In this document: positions 52,754 through 62,349 of the stretch, in pieces
How the letters are laid out: every line of letters begins with the position of its first letter
Position numbering within the stretch: the first letter of the stretch is position 1
Position numbers and translations under genes: made by a program
The notes under the pieces: generated by a model
Databases searched by the model: none
The model's input: only the letters and a program-made list of their open reading frames with translations
What the model was told of the DNA's origin: nothing
NCBI GenBank assembly: GCA_963737015.1
Contig: CAVTQZ010000003.1
Span: 124,001-188,000, forward strand
DNA from: CAVTQZ01 sp963737015
Lineage (GTDB): Bacteria > Actinomycetota > Acidimicrobiia > Acidimicrobiales > UBA8190
Direction of reading: 5' to 3'
Length of the DNA: 64,000 nt

Positions 52754-53948
52754 TCAGAGCCGCTCGACCACAGCTCCGGCGAACTCGGAAGTCTTCACCT
52801 CGGTCGCGCCTTCCATGAGGCGGGCGAAGTCGTATGTGACGATTCGATCGGCGATGGTCGCCTCGAGCGCGCGGGATGTCCTCTGCGACTTCGGTCCATC
52901 CGATGTGCTCGAACATGAGCGCGCCCGAGAGGATGACCGAACCCGGGTTCACCTTGTCGAGCCCGGCGTACTTGGGAGCGGTCCCGTGGGTGGCTTCGAA
53001 GACGCCGTGACCCGTGACGTAGTTGATGTTCCCACCGGGGGCGATACCGATGCCGCCGACCTGGGCAGCGAGGGCGTCGGAGAGGTAGTCACCGTTCAGG
53101 TTCGTGGTGGCGATGACGTCGAATTCGTCGGGACGGGTGAGCACCTGCTGAAGGGTGATGTCGGCGATCGCGTCCTTCACGAGCAGCTTGTCACCGGGGT
53201 CCCCCCCACAGTCCTCCCAGGAGACCGCCACATCGGAGAACTCCTCCTTCACGAGCTCGTAGCCCCAAGCGCGAAATGCACCTTCGGTGAACTTCTGGAT
53301 GTTCCCCTTGTGAACGAGCGTGACGCTCCTCCGTGAGTGCGACAGCGCGTAGCGGATCGCGCCACGTACAAGGCGCTTGGAGCCGGTCTCCGATATGGGC
53401 TTTATTCCGATGCCCGAGTCGGGACGAATCTGCCATCCCATGTCGTCGCGCAGAAAGCGTGCGAGGCGGTCCGCCTCCGGCGTCTTGGCCTCGACCTCCA
53501 ACCCTGCGTACACGTCCTCGGTGTTCTCACGGAAGATCACCATGTCGACGAGGTCGGGCCGTTTGACCGGCGACGGCACACCGTTGTACCAACGAACGGG
53601 CCTGAGGCACACATACAGGTCGAGTATCTGGCGGAGCGCCACGTTCAACGATCGGATGCCCCCCCCGACCGGCGTCGTGAGCGGGCCCTTTATGCCGATC
53701 AGGTGTTCCCTGAACGCCTCGACGGTCTCGTCGGGAAGCCAGTCACCGGTCTCCTTGAAGGCCTTCTCGCCGGCGAGCACCTCCCTCCAGGCGATCTTCT
53801 TTCCGTGCTTCGCGGCGGCGGCGTCGAACACGAGCTTCGCCGCAGGCCAAATGTCGACACCGGTGCCGTCTCCCTCGATGAAGGGGATGATCGGTTCTTC
53901 GGGGACCTCGAGGGCGCCGTCTGCGCCGAGCGTTATGCGTGCTGCCAC
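52754..53948 (-). CDS. icd: Isocitrate dehydrogenase (NADP-type), one frameshift near the C-terminus
   Basis: The protein follows E. coli-type Icd: EPIIPFIEGDGTGVDIWPAA, substrate serine in GIRSLNVALRQILDLYVCLR, VIFRENTEDVYAGLE, and MFEHIGWTEVAEDIPRA. After that the frame breaks near 52868: one base is missing, and the next frame gives LEATIADRIVTYDF then EFAGAVVERL, ending at the TGA at 52754-52756. The repaired protein is about 398 residues. The intact C-terminus on the other side of the break makes an assembly error likely. It lies 10 bases from metF. Confidence 0.9.
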
Positions 53949-53958
53949 GGGCCCGAGC

Positions 53959-54864
53959 CTACGGTGAAACGCGAGATTGAGTTTCGCCGATCCCGGAGCT
54001 CCCGAGGCCCAACGCCGAATAGATCTCCCGGGTCGCGCTCGAGCGGTTCAACGTGTAGAAGTGCAACCCGGGAGCTCCTGCGGCCAGAAGTTCCTCGCAC
54101 ATCTCCGTCGCCATCGCTATTCCGACGCGGCGCACGGCTTCGTCGCCGGCCGTAGCATCGGCATCCTCGAGCCGTTGCGCCGCCGCTCGGGGGAGCGCGG
54201 CCCCCATCTGCGCCATGCGCGGTATCGAGCGCAGCGAGGTGACCGGCATGATCCCCGGAAGAACGGGCTTGCGGATGCCTCTCTCGGCGAGGTCCTCGAC
54301 GAGCCGCGTGTACTGCTCCGTCTCCCAGAAGAATTGCGTTACCGAGAAGTCGGCGAGCTCGAGCTTGCGCGCCAGGAAGTCACGGTCAGAACGCATGTCG
54401 ACTGACGCCGGATGTCCCGCCGGATGCGAAGCGACCCCTATGGAGAAACCGCCGACGGCACGGGCGAGCTCCACCAGCTCGATCGTGTGAAGAAGCTCTC
54501 CGGCCCCTTGCGAGGGGTCCTCGGGCGGATCGCCGCCGAGGGCCATCAGGTTCTCGACGCCCGCCTTTCGGAACGAGACGAGGATCTCGGCCAACTCGAG
54601 ACGCGTGTGGGCCACGCAGACGAGATGGGCCATCGGAAGCAGGGTGGTGGTGCGAAGCATCCCGGCTACGAGGTCGTGCGTACGCTGCCGCGACTCGCGC
54701 CCACCGCGGTATGTCACCGAGACGAATGACGGAGCGAGCGGTTCCAGGTCGCGAAGGGTCTTCACGAGCGTCGCCTGTTCGACGTCGTTCTTGGGTGGAA
54801 AGAACTCGAACGAGTACGTGGGGCCCCCGGCGATAAGGTCCGAAATCCACGCCATGAGCAACAA
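53959..54864 (-). CDS. metF: Methylenetetrahydrofolate reductase
   Basis: 301 residues (ATG 54855 is an alternative). The family signature SFEFFPPKNDVEQATLVKTL, HLVCVAHTRLELAEIL, NLMALGGDPPEDPSQG and LPGIMPVTSLRSIPRMAQM are all present. It reduces 5,10-methylene-THF to 5-methyl-THF for methionine synthesis. Upstream is the folD gene with 39 bases between. Confidence 0.95.
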   Translation of the reverse strand: MLLMAWISDLIAGGPTYSFEFFPPKNDVEQATLVKTLRDLEPLAPSFVSVTYRGGRESRQRTHDLVAGMLRTTTLLPMAHLVCVAHTRLELAEILVSFRKAGVENLMALGGDPPEDPSQGAGELLHTIELVELARAVGGFSIGVASHPAGHPASVDMRSDRDFLARKLELADFSVTQFFWETEQYTRLVEDLAERGIRKPVLPGIMPVTSLRSIPRMAQMGAALPRAAAQRLEDADATAGDEAVRRVGIAMATEMCEELLAAGAPGLHFYTLNRSSATREIYSALGLGSSGIGETQSRVSP

Positions 54865-54903
54865 ATGCTAGTGCGGGCTCTCCGCAGCCCCCACGGCGCC
54901 GCC

Positions 54904-55770
54904 TCAGCGTTGAGACGTGGCAGCTCGCTCTGCGGCGTCCACGGCATTGCGGAAGAGCAAGGCAATGGTCGTGGGTCCCACCCCCCCTACGCGCGGCGTG
55001 ATCCATCCGGCCACCTCCGCAACGGACTCGTCGACGTCGGGAAGAAGCCTTCGGCCCTCGTAGCGCACCCCCCCGCCCACGACGACCGCTCCGCGGCGGA
55101 CGTGCTCCGGCCGCAGAATCCCGGGTACGCCTGCGGCGGCGACGACGATGTCCGCAGTACGAGTGAGCGCACCCCAGTCGGGCACCGCGGTGTGGACGAC
55201 GGTGACTGCGGCGTTCGCGGTAGGACGCTTCTGTGACAACAGCAACGCGAGCGGGCGACCGAGCGTCGCGCCGCGTCCGAGGATCACGACGTGGCTTCCC
55301 GAAACGGGTATCTCGTAATGGGCCAGCAGCGCTTCGATCCCGGCGGGCGTGCACGGCACGGGACCGGGCATCGAAAGAGCGAGACGACCGAGGTTCATCG
55401 GATGAAGGCCGTCGACGTCCTTGTCGGGATCCATGTGGGCGAGTGCGGCTTCGTAATCGATCTGCGGCGGGGTCGGGTGCTGCACGAGCATCGCGTGGAC
55501 CGAGGGATCCACGTTGAACCCGATGATCGCCGCGACGAGGTCGTCCTGCGTCGCGTCCTGTGGAAGGTGGATGTGGGGTGAGGTGATCCCGAGCTCTTCG
55601 GCCTTCTTCTGCTTCATGCGGACGTACCCGGCGCTCGCGTCGTCGTCCCCGACGAGGATCGTTGCGAGGCCCGGGGTCACACCTTTCTCACGCAATGTCG
55701 AAACGCGATCGGCGACCTCGCCGAGGACGGCGTCTGCGACCGGGCCGCCCGGCATCAGGATTGCGCTCAA
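54904..55770 (-). CDS. folD: Methylenetetrahydrofolate dehydrogenase/cyclohydrolase
   Basis: 288 residues from TTG 55770, which overlaps the purH stop (TTGA); this start aligns SAILMPGGPVADAV with the usual N-terminus of FolD. Catalytic Y-x3-K is in GYVRMKQKKAEELGI; VQHPTPPQIDYEAALA and the NADP site VVILGRGATLGRPLALLLSQ follow, ending in GVGPTTIALLFRN. It interconverts 5,10-methylene- and 10-formyl-THF. A longer frame starting at ATG 55875 reads back into purH and is rejected. Confidence 0.93.
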   Translation of the reverse strand: MSAILMPGGPVADAVLGEVADRVSTLREKGVTPGLATILVGDDDASAGYVRMKQKKAEELGITSPHIHLPQDATQDDLVAAIIGFNVDPSVHAMLVQHPTPPQIDYEAALAHMDPDKDVDGLHPMNLGRLALSMPGPVPCTPAGIEALLAHYEIPVSGSHVVILGRGATLGRPLALLLSQKRPTANAAVTVVHTAVPDWGALTRTADIVVAAAGVPGILRPEHVRRGAVVVGGGVRYEGRRLLPDVDESVAEVAGWITPRVGGVGPTTIALLFRNAVDAAERAATSQR

Positions 55771-57320
55771 TGTCGGAAGTGGCGCTCGCCCGTGACCACC
55801 ATCGCGATCTGGTGCTCGTCCGCCGCTTCGACGATGTCGGGGTCGCGCACCGAACCACCGGGTTGGATCACACACCTCACACCGGCCCGAGCGAGCACGT
55901 CGAGGCCGTCACGGAACGGGAAGAAGGCATCGCTGGCCGCTGCCGCTCCCTGTGTCCGCTCGCCGGCCTTCGAGATGGCGATCTGCGCCGCCTCGACCCT
56001 GCTCTGCTGCCCGGCGCCCACACCCACGGCCTGTCCCCCCCGTGCGACGACGATCGCGTTCGACGAGGTCCTGGCGCACACCTTCCACGCGAGCTCGATG
56101 TCGCGCCACTGCTGTTCGTCCGGCGCCACCTTCGTGACCACCTGCCATTCGCTTCGCGAGGAACAGAAGCGGTCCGGCTCCTGTACGAGGAAGCCACCGC
56201 CGAGGCTCCGCACCTCGAAAGAGCCGCCGGGAGCACCGGCGCGTGGGGAGCTCTCGCGGTCAGCGCCGTAGGGCGGAGCCTCGAGCAGACGCGTCGCCTT
56301 CCTCCTCGCGCGGAGCGCTTCTGTGGCCGCAGCTTCGAAGGACTCCGCCAAGATCACGTCCGCCTGGGGCCCCGCTGCGACCGCCGCCGCGACCGCCTCG
56401 GTGCACGTGCCCCCCAGCGCGACGACGCCCCCGAAGGCAGAGACCGGGTCGCACTCGAGAGCGAGCGTGTAGGCAGTCGCCAGATCGCCGGCGACCGCCG
56501 CGCCGCACGGATTCGCGTGCTTCACGATCACAGCCGCGAACTCGTCCTGCTTCGGCAGCTCCGCCACGAGCCGCCAAGCGGCGTCGGAGTCGAAGAGGTT
56601 CAGGTAGCTGAGCTGGGTGCCGCCGTGCTGGACGACGCGGTCCCACCAAGTCGGACGTCCGAGAGCGCGATAACGCGCTCCTTTTTGATGCGGGTTCTCC
56701 CCGTAGCGAAGCTCCTCGGCGCGCTCGAGGGTGAGGTGAAGCGTGGGCGGGAGCGACCCGTCTGCGGTCTCACCGAGCGTGTCGAACCACTCGACGATGG
56801 CGGCGTCGTAACCGGCGCTGTGCGCGAACGCAGCGCGGGCGAGGCGCCTGCGCGTGTCGGCCGAAAGCGCTCCGTCGTCTCGCAGCTCCCTGATCACGTC
56901 GCCGTAGTCCGAGGGATCGACGACGATGCCGACGTGCGCGTGGTTCTTCGCCGCGGCACGCACCATTGTCGGTCCTCCGACGTCGATCATCTCGACCGAG
57001 GGATCGGATGCGAAGGGGTACAGGTTGCAGACGACGAGATCGATGGGGGTGATCCCCTGGGCCTCGAGGTCTGCGAGGTGGTCGGTCTTGGAACGGTCGG
57101 CGAGGATGCCGGCGTGCACCGCCGGGTGGAGGGTCTTCACCCGGCCACCGAGCATCTCGGGGGTGCCCGTGAGCTCCGGAACCTGAGTGTGCGAGATGCT
57201 TGCTTCGCCGAGCGCATCCGCGGTGCCGCCGCTCGCCACGAGCTCCCATCCCATCTCGTGCAAGGCCCTCGCCATCTCGATGAGGCCCGTCTTGTCGTAG
57301 ACGGAGAGCAGAGCCCTCAT
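55767..57320 (-). CDS. purH: Bifunctional AICAR formyltransferase/IMP cyclohydrolase
   Basis: 517 residues: MGS-like cyclohydrolase domain (1-~190; ELVASGGTADALGE, GGRVKTLHPAVHAGILADR) and AICARFT domain (LRYGENPHQKGARYR, VIVKHANPCGAAVAGD, SDAFFPFRDGLDVLARAGV). It makes the last two steps of IMP synthesis, using 10-formyl-THF. It overlaps purN upstream (ATGA) and folD downstream (TTGA). Confidence 0.97.
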   Translation of the reverse strand: MRALLSVYDKTGLIEMARALHEMGWELVASGGTADALGEASISHTQVPELTGTPEMLGGRVKTLHPAVHAGILADRSKTDHLADLEAQGITPIDLVVCNLYPFASDPSVEMIDVGGPTMVRAAAKNHAHVGIVVDPSDYGDVIRELRDDGALSADTRRRLARAAFAHSAGYDAAIVEWFDTLGETADGSLPPTLHLTLERAEELRYGENPHQKGARYRALGRPTWWDRVVQHGGTQLSYLNLFDSDAAWRLVAELPKQDEFAAVIVKHANPCGAAVAGDLATAYTLALECDPVSAFGGVVALGGTCTEAVAAAVAAGPQADVILAESFEAAATEALRARRKATRLLEAPPYGADRESSPRAGAPGGSFEVRSLGGGFLVQEPDRFCSSRSEWQVVTKVAPDEQQWRDIELAWKVCARTSSNAIVVARGGQAVGVGAGQQSRVEAAQIAISKAGERTQGAAAASDAFFPFRDGLDVLARAGVRCVIQPGGSVRDPDIVEAADEHQIAMVVTGERHFRH

Positions 57321-57928
57321 CTCGTCGACTCCTCCATGAAGGAGCGGTCGCGCGACATCTTCTCGAGGACCTTTCTTATGGTCGCCGGATAGAGGCGCCT
57401 CTCTGCCTGCTTTATGCGTTCGTGCAGCGCCTTCTCGGTGTCGCCGGGCAGCACCCTGACCTCTTCCTGCGCGAGGACAGGCCCGGCGTCGGTCTCGAGC
57501 GTCGCGAAGTGGACGGTGCAGCCGGTCACGTCCACGCCAGCATCGAGGGCGTCTCTCACCGAGTGCCAGCCCGGGAACGCAGGCAGGAGCGACGGGTGGG
57601 TATTGAGGATCCGCCGCGGATAAGCGTCGTGTACCGACCGCGAGAGGATCGTGCCGAACCCCGCCATCACCACGAGGTCGACCCGACGGGCGCCGAGGAC
57701 CTCGACGAGTTGCCCGGTGTAGCGCTCGCGCTCGAAGCCTGGGCCGTATCCGCCGAAATCCGCCCTGTCGACGAGTTCGCCAGGCACTCCTGCGGAGCGT
57801 GTGATCTCGAGGGCCCGACAGGGGCGGTCCGCCACGACGACCGCCACGGGCAGATCGGCCGAGAGGATCGCCTCCAGGATGCTCCCGGTGCCCGAGACCA
57901 GCACTCCCACACGAACGTCGCTTGTCAT
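57317..57928 (-). CDS. purN: Phosphoribosylglycinamide formyltransferase
   Basis: 203 residues: VGVLVSGTGSILEAILSADL (phosphate loop), VDLVVMAGFGTILS, and catalytic Asn/His/Asp in RRILNTHPSLLPAFPGWHSV and ATLETDAGPVLAQEEV. It formylates GAR with 10-formyl-THF. The four-base overlap with purH indicates coupling. Confidence 0.95.
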   Translation of the reverse strand: MTSDVRVGVLVSGTGSILEAILSADLPVAVVVADRPCRALEITRSAGVPGELVDRADFGGYGPGFERERYTGQLVEVLGARRVDLVVMAGFGTILSRSVHDAYPRRILNTHPSLLPAFPGWHSVRDALDAGVDVTGCTVHFATLETDAGPVLAQEEVRVLPGDTEKALHERIKQAERRLYPATIRKVLEKMSRDRSFMEESTR

Positions 57929-58021
57929 CGCACCGTCACGCTATCGGGAGGCCGATGGCGCAAGTAGATGCGCATGCGGCTGGTCCCTCGACGATGAAGG
58001 CCCACGTAGAGGCCCGGCGCA

Positions 58022-58911
58022 TCAGGGGAGGTTCTTCACCACCTCGACCATGAGCTCTGCGGCCTCGGTCGGGTTCTGTGCCACGCGTCGCGCCCGCGGC
58101 GGAAAGGGCGGCCATCTTGGCCTGGGCAGTCCCCTGCGAGCCGGAGATGATCGCCCCGGCGTGGCCCATCTTGCGTCCCGGCGGGGCCGTGACCCCCGCT
58201 ATGTACGCCACGACGGGCTTCGTCATGTGGTCGGAGATGAACTGCGCAGCGCGTTCCTCCTCGGCGCCTCCGATCTCGCCGATCATCATCACCGCGCGCG
58301 TCTCGGGATCCTGCTCGAACGCGGCGAGACAGTCGATGAAGCTCGTGCCGGGAACCGGGTCCCCGCCGATGCCGACGCACGTGGTCTGCCCGACGCTCTG
58401 CTGGGAGAGCTCGTGCAGCGCCTGGTAGGTGAGTGTCCCCGAGCGGCTCACGATCCCGACGGGACCTCCGGGCAGCGCGATGGCGCCCGAGGTGATCCCG
58501 ATGTTGCACTTTCCCGGCGATATGACCCCGGGACAGTTGGGACCGAGCAGGCGCGGTGTTCGGGTGGTCGCGCTTGAGCTTGTTGAAGAAGTACGCCTCG
58601 TCCTGGGCGGGGATGCCCTCGGTGATGCAGACGATGAAGCGGCTGCCCGCGGCCGCGGCCTGGAGGATCGCGTCGGGCGCGGCCTTCGGCGGGACCACGA
58701 CGAAAGAGGCGTCCGCGCCGGTCGCCTCGACGGCCTCGCTCATGGTGTCGTAGACGGGGATCCCCTCGACGTCGGTCCCACCTTTGCCCGGGGTCACGCC
58801 GGCGACCACCTTCGTCCCGTAGTCGCGGTTGCGCAGACCGTGGAAGCGGCCCTGGCTGCCGGTCAGTCCCTGGACAATGACTTTCGTATCTTCGTCGACG
58901 AAGATGCTCAT
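58022..58911 (-). CDS. sucD: Succinyl-CoA synthetase alpha subunit, two frameshifts
   Basis: From ATG 58911, overlapping the sucC stop, the frame gives SIFVDEDTKVIVQGLTGSQG and SFVVVPPKAAPDAILQAAAA. Near 58553 an extra base breaks it; the next frame restores LLGPNCPGVISPGK, VGIVSRSGTLTYQALHELSQ and the catalytic-histidine region GAIISGSQGTAQAK. A second break near 58085 precedes the proper end VAQNPTEAAELMVEVVKNLP (stop 58022-58024). The repaired protein is about 296 residues, the normal length. The breaks are probably sequence errors because the rest is highly conserved. Confidence 0.9.
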
Positions 58912-60062
58912 GACGCAGCCGCTCCCTCGGCGAGCGTGACGGCCCTGCGGGCCGCTCCGACCATCGTGTCCTCCATGACGACGCGATCCGACAGGTGCGG
59001 AGTGATGATGCGGTGACCCTCTTCGGAGTTCGTGCCGTCGAGACGCAGCACGATCGGCGAACGCAGGTCGACGCGTCCAAGTGCCTCCACCACACCGTTC
59101 GCGACCTCGTCCACCCTCGTTATCCCGCCGAAGATGTTCACGAAGATCGACCGCACCGCCTTGTCGGTGTTGATGACCTCGAGGGCCGCCGCCATCACAT
59201 CCGCGTTGGCGCCGCCACCGATGTCGAGGAAGTTTGCAGCCGTGCCCCCGACCTGGTTCACGACGTCCAGGGTGCTCATCGCCAGGCCGGCGCCGTTGGC
59301 GATGATGCCCACCGAGCCCGACAGCCCTATGTAATTGAGACCTTTCTCCTTCGCGAGGAGCTCGCGGGGATCGAGGTCCTCGGTCCCGGCGAAGGAGCCC
59401 CATTCGGGATGGCGGAACGACGCGTTGTCGTCGAGGGTCACCTTGGCGTCGAGCGCATGCACCCGACCGTCGGTCGTGAGTATGAGCGGGTTGATCTCGG
59501 CGAGGTCGCAGTCGCCCTTCGTGTAGCAGTCGTAGAGCTTCACGAGGGTCTCCGAAGCGCCCTTGCGCGCCTCTTCGTCTATGCCGGCCTCCGCGACGAG
59601 CGCCTCGGCGTCGCTCGGTGAGAAACCGTCAACGGGATCGACGTGGCGGCGGGCGATCGCCTCGGGGTCGGTGGCCGCCACCTCCTCGATGTCGACGCCA
59701 CCCTTGGCGGAGACCATGCACAGGTGGAGCTTGGCGGTACGGTCGAGGGTGAAGCTGGCGTAGTACTCGCGCGATATGTCCGACGAGCGCTCGATCCAGA
59801 GGCGGCGCACGACATGGCCCTTGATGTCGAGCCCGAGGATCGCCGCCGCGTGCGCCTTGGTTTCTTCGGCATCTGCTGCGATCTTTATGCCGCCGGCCTT
59901 GCCGCGCCCTCCCACCTTCACCTGTGCCTTAACGGTCACGGGGTAGCCCACGCGATCCGCGACGGTGACCGCCTCTTCGATCGTGTCCGCGACGTCGCCA
60001 GGTGACGTCGGGATGCCGAAACGGCCGAAGTACTGCTTGCCCTGGTACTCGTAGAGATCCAC
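58908..60062 (-). CDS. sucC: Succinyl-CoA synthetase beta subunit (ADP/GDP-forming)
   Basis: 384 residues: ATP-grasp domain (DLYEYQGKQYFGRFGIPTSP, AQVKVGGRGKAGGIKIA), nucleotide-binding LAEINPLILTTDGRVHALDA, and the C-terminal VNIFGGITRVDEVANGVVE. It couples succinyl-CoA cleavage to nucleotide phosphorylation. It is followed by sucD with an ATGA overlap. Confidence 0.96.
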   Translation of the reverse strand: MDLYEYQGKQYFGRFGIPTSPGDVADTIEEAVTVADRVGYPVTVKAQVKVGGRGKAGGIKIAADAEETKAHAAAILGLDIKGHVVRRLWIERSSDISREYYASFTLDRTAKLHLCMVSAKGGVDIEEVAATDPEAIARRHVDPVDGFSPSDAEALVAEAGIDEEARKGASETLVKLYDCYTKGDCDLAEINPLILTTDGRVHALDAKVTLDDNASFRHPEWGSFAGTEDLDPRELLAKEKGLNYIGLSGSVGIIANGAGLAMSTLDVVNQVGGTAANFLDIGGGANADVMAAALEVINTDKAVRSIFVNIFGGITRVDEVANGVVEALGRVDLRSPIVLRLDGTNSEEGHRIITPHLSDRVVMEDTMVGAARRAVTLAEGAAAS

Positions 60063-60103
60063 CTGGTCCCTCGCTCCCTTCTTCTTCCCGACACCCCGCG
60101 TGC

Positions 60104-60523
60104 TCAGCGCCCCGCGGAGGCCTCCTCGCGGCGATCGAGCGCCTCGGTCATGCGCTCGACGATGTCGGGCAGAGACGCTCCCGGCGTGAACACCTCGTCC
60201 ACGCCCATCTCCTTGAGCTTCGGTATGTCCGCTTCGGGGATGATGCCGCCGACCACGAGGATCACGTCGTCGAGGCCCTGGGTGCGAAGACCTTCGACGA
60301 CCTTCGGCACGAGGGTCAGGTGGGCGCCCGACAGGAGTGAGAGGCCTACCGCGTCGGCGTCCTCTTGGACGGCCGCCTGCACGACCTGCTCCGGCGTCTG
60401 GTGGAGCCCGGTGTAGATCACCTCGAAACCGGCGTCGCGAAGCGTCCGCGCGATCACCTTCGCGCCGCGGTCGTGTCCGTCCAGGCCCGGTTTGGCCACG
60501 ATCACCCGGTAGGGCCTCTTCAT
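60104..60523 (-). CDS. Stand-alone cobalamin-binding domain protein (methylmalonyl-CoA mutase C-terminal type)
   Basis: 139 residues from ATG 60523. The B12-binding signature is complete: KPGLDGHDRGAKVIARTLRD (DxHxxG), VGLSLLSGAHLTLVPKVVEG (SxL) and VILVVGGIIPEADIPKLKEM (GG). It corresponds to the small B12-binding subunit of split acyl-CoA mutases. The catalytic subunit is not in this window. It is 41 bases upstream of sucC, which fits a route from methylmalonyl-CoA to succinyl-CoA. Confidence 0.9.
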   Translation of the reverse strand: MKRPYRVIVAKPGLDGHDRGAKVIARTLRDAGFEVIYTGLHQTPEQVVQAAVQEDADAVGLSLLSGAHLTLVPKVVEGLRTQGLDDVILVVGGIIPEADIPKLKEMGVDEVFTPGASLPDIVERMTEALDRREEASAGR

Positions 60524-60651
60524 CACACCGCCCCCCGCTCGAAAAGGCCGCTCATCGGGCACCGAGTGTACGCAAGGACACCACCGTCAGTGCCAGACGG
60601 CGCACGTCCCGGGCATGGGAATCGGCTCGGGTGCAGCGGATCGGTTGTGGA

Positions 60652-61455
60652 TCACGGGGCAGGCTCCGCCCCCACGAGCACACCTTGGCGGCCCTCGTGC
60701 CTCGCGGGGCCGCCTCGTGGGAACACCGAGTCGCCTATGACCCAGCCCGCCGACCGGAGCACTTCGTCGGGCTCGTCGGGCCCGTACCGCACGAGCCAGG
60801 GCTCGCCGACGAGCGCGACCACGAACCCGCGCAGGCGCAGTCGCAGCATCTCGCCACTGGTCGGCTCGCGCGGAAGGGTCGGGAAGGCGACCGCGAGACG
60901 ACTACCCGGTGCCGCGAGCGCGCGCAGGTCGCCGAGCAGATCCGCGGTCACGCCGCGCGGCAGATAGCCGATGAGACCCTCGACGACGAACAGAGACGGT
61001 CGGGACGGGTCGTATCCCTCCCCGGAGAGCACGGCCTGGAGGTCGTCCTTCGTGAGATCCACGGGGATGAAGGCGATGTCGCGCAGTCGATCGGGTCCGA
61101 CGCCTGCGTCGTGCAGACGCCTTCGCTTGTCGGTCTGCGTCGCCGGATGGTCGACCTCGAACCACCGCACCCCGGGCTTGGCGAACCGAAGCGGTCGCCC
61201 GTCGTAACCGGCACCGACTATCACCACCTGATTCGTGCCGCGCTCGAAGGCCGAAAGCGTCTCCGTGTCGAAGAACAAGGTGCGGCGTTCCATGCGCTGG
61301 GCTTCACTCGTGGTGCGCGGGAGGACCGACCTGCCGAGTGTCCGGTAGAGGCGCTTCTCTGCTTCAGCATCGCCGGTTGACGTGACGGGCCTGGAGAAGG
61401 TTGCCCTCGTGATCGCGACGTGCCGCGCGGTTACCGAAGGTTTGTAACCTCGCAT
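60652..61455 (-). CDS. SAM-dependent methyltransferase of the leucine carboxyl methyltransferase-like family
   Basis: 267 residues of the actinobacterial TIGR00027-type group: AFERGTNQVVIVGAGYDGRP (motif I), WFEVDHPATQTDKRRRL, IPVDLTKDDLQAVLSGEGYD and FVVEGLIGYLPRGVT. The substrate is unknown; relatives modify polyketides or other secondary metabolites. Confidence 0.87.
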   Translation of the reverse strand: MRGYKPSVTARHVAITRATFSRPVTSTGDAEAEKRLYRTLGRSVLPRTTSEAQRMERRTLFFDTETLSAFERGTNQVVIVGAGYDGRPLRFAKPGVRWFEVDHPATQTDKRRRLHDAGVGPDRLRDIAFIPVDLTKDDLQAVLSGEGYDPSRPSLFVVEGLIGYLPRGVTADLLGDLRALAAPGSRLAVAFPTLPREPTSGEMLRLRLRGFVVALVGEPWLVRYGPDEPDEVLRSAGWVIGDSVFPRGGPARHEGRQGVLVGAEPAP

Positions 61456-61555
61456 CCCCGCATCACCTCATCGGGCCTCATCGCCTCATCGCGCGCCGAC
61501 GGCCGCGCACGGCCAGCGACCCTATTCGACGACCCGGCACGCCATCTCCGGTTGA

Positions 61556-62349
61556 CTAAACGCAGATCCCGGCGAGGACGAGGTGCGGCGGCAGACAGGG
61601 CAACGTGGTGGTGGTCGTAGTGGTCGTGGTGGGTGGTGGGGACGTAGTGGTCGTAGTTGTGTGAGGAGCAGTCGTGGGGGTGGTCGTCGAAGAGGTGCCC
61701 GAGCCCGTACCCGAGCCTGATCCGCCGGACTTGGTGCCGCTGCTCTGCGTCGTCGCTGTCGCGGTCGAGCCCGTCCCGGTCGACGAGACCGAGCCGACGC
61801 CGCCCACGGAGCCGAGGATTCCCGATCCGCCCGAAGACTGGGTCACGCCCACGATCCCCACCGACGAGCCCGAGCCCGATCCGGCCGTGGCACCGCCGCC
61901 CGAAACGGCCGACCCTGCTCCTTGTGCGCCTCCAGCACCTGCAGCATTGGCGGACCCTCCGCTTATGGCTGAGATGATCGCGCCGACTCCGTTCACGCCC
62001 GAAAGGGAGCTTCCAGTGGCGGACCCACCTGACGGAGAAACGTTCTGAGACGGACCCGAGCCGTAGGAGCTTGGGCCGGCGTCGGCGTGACCGCTACCCG
62101 AGGAGTCGGAAGAGCTGCCGGTCTCACTTGAAGAATTGCCACCACCGCCGACGCCGCGGACCCACCGGACCCACCGGCACCGGATCCAGCTTGCTGGTTG
62201 CTCTGGACCGCGAAGTGACCACCGGCGGACTTCGGGCTGGAAGAAGGCCCGACGAAATAGACCAATGCACCGACTGCCACAAGCGCGACGGCGACCGCCC
62301 ACACAGCCTTCTTACGCGGGGTCGTAGCGCCCTCGATGTCCGCGCGCAT
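61556..62349 (-). CDS. Membrane-anchored Gly/Ser- and Thr-rich secreted protein, frameshifted
   Basis: From ATG 62349: a short basic N-terminus (IEGATTPRKK), one membrane segment (~15-37, AVWAVAVALVAVGALVYFVG), then Gly/Ser-rich sequence. A one-base shift near 62155 leads into a second frame with a ~170-residue Gly/Ser/Ala-rich region. It ends in a Thr/Pro tail (TTTTTTSPPPTTTTTTTTT) and a terminal CLPPHLVLAGICV with two cysteines. This is a type II membrane or secreted, probably glycosylated stalk. It overlaps the upstream gene by 38 bases; the two may be one protein (see findings). Confidence 0.6.

Noticed and set aside
55662..57392. 576-residue plus-strand frame across purH
   Set aside because: Antisense shadow of purH; composition is His/Arg-rich and it has no recognisable motif.
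61590..61680. Short tandem repeats as a CRISPR or VNTR
   Set aside because: The repeats are codon-level Thr/Pro runs inside a coding frame; no spacers and no cas genes.
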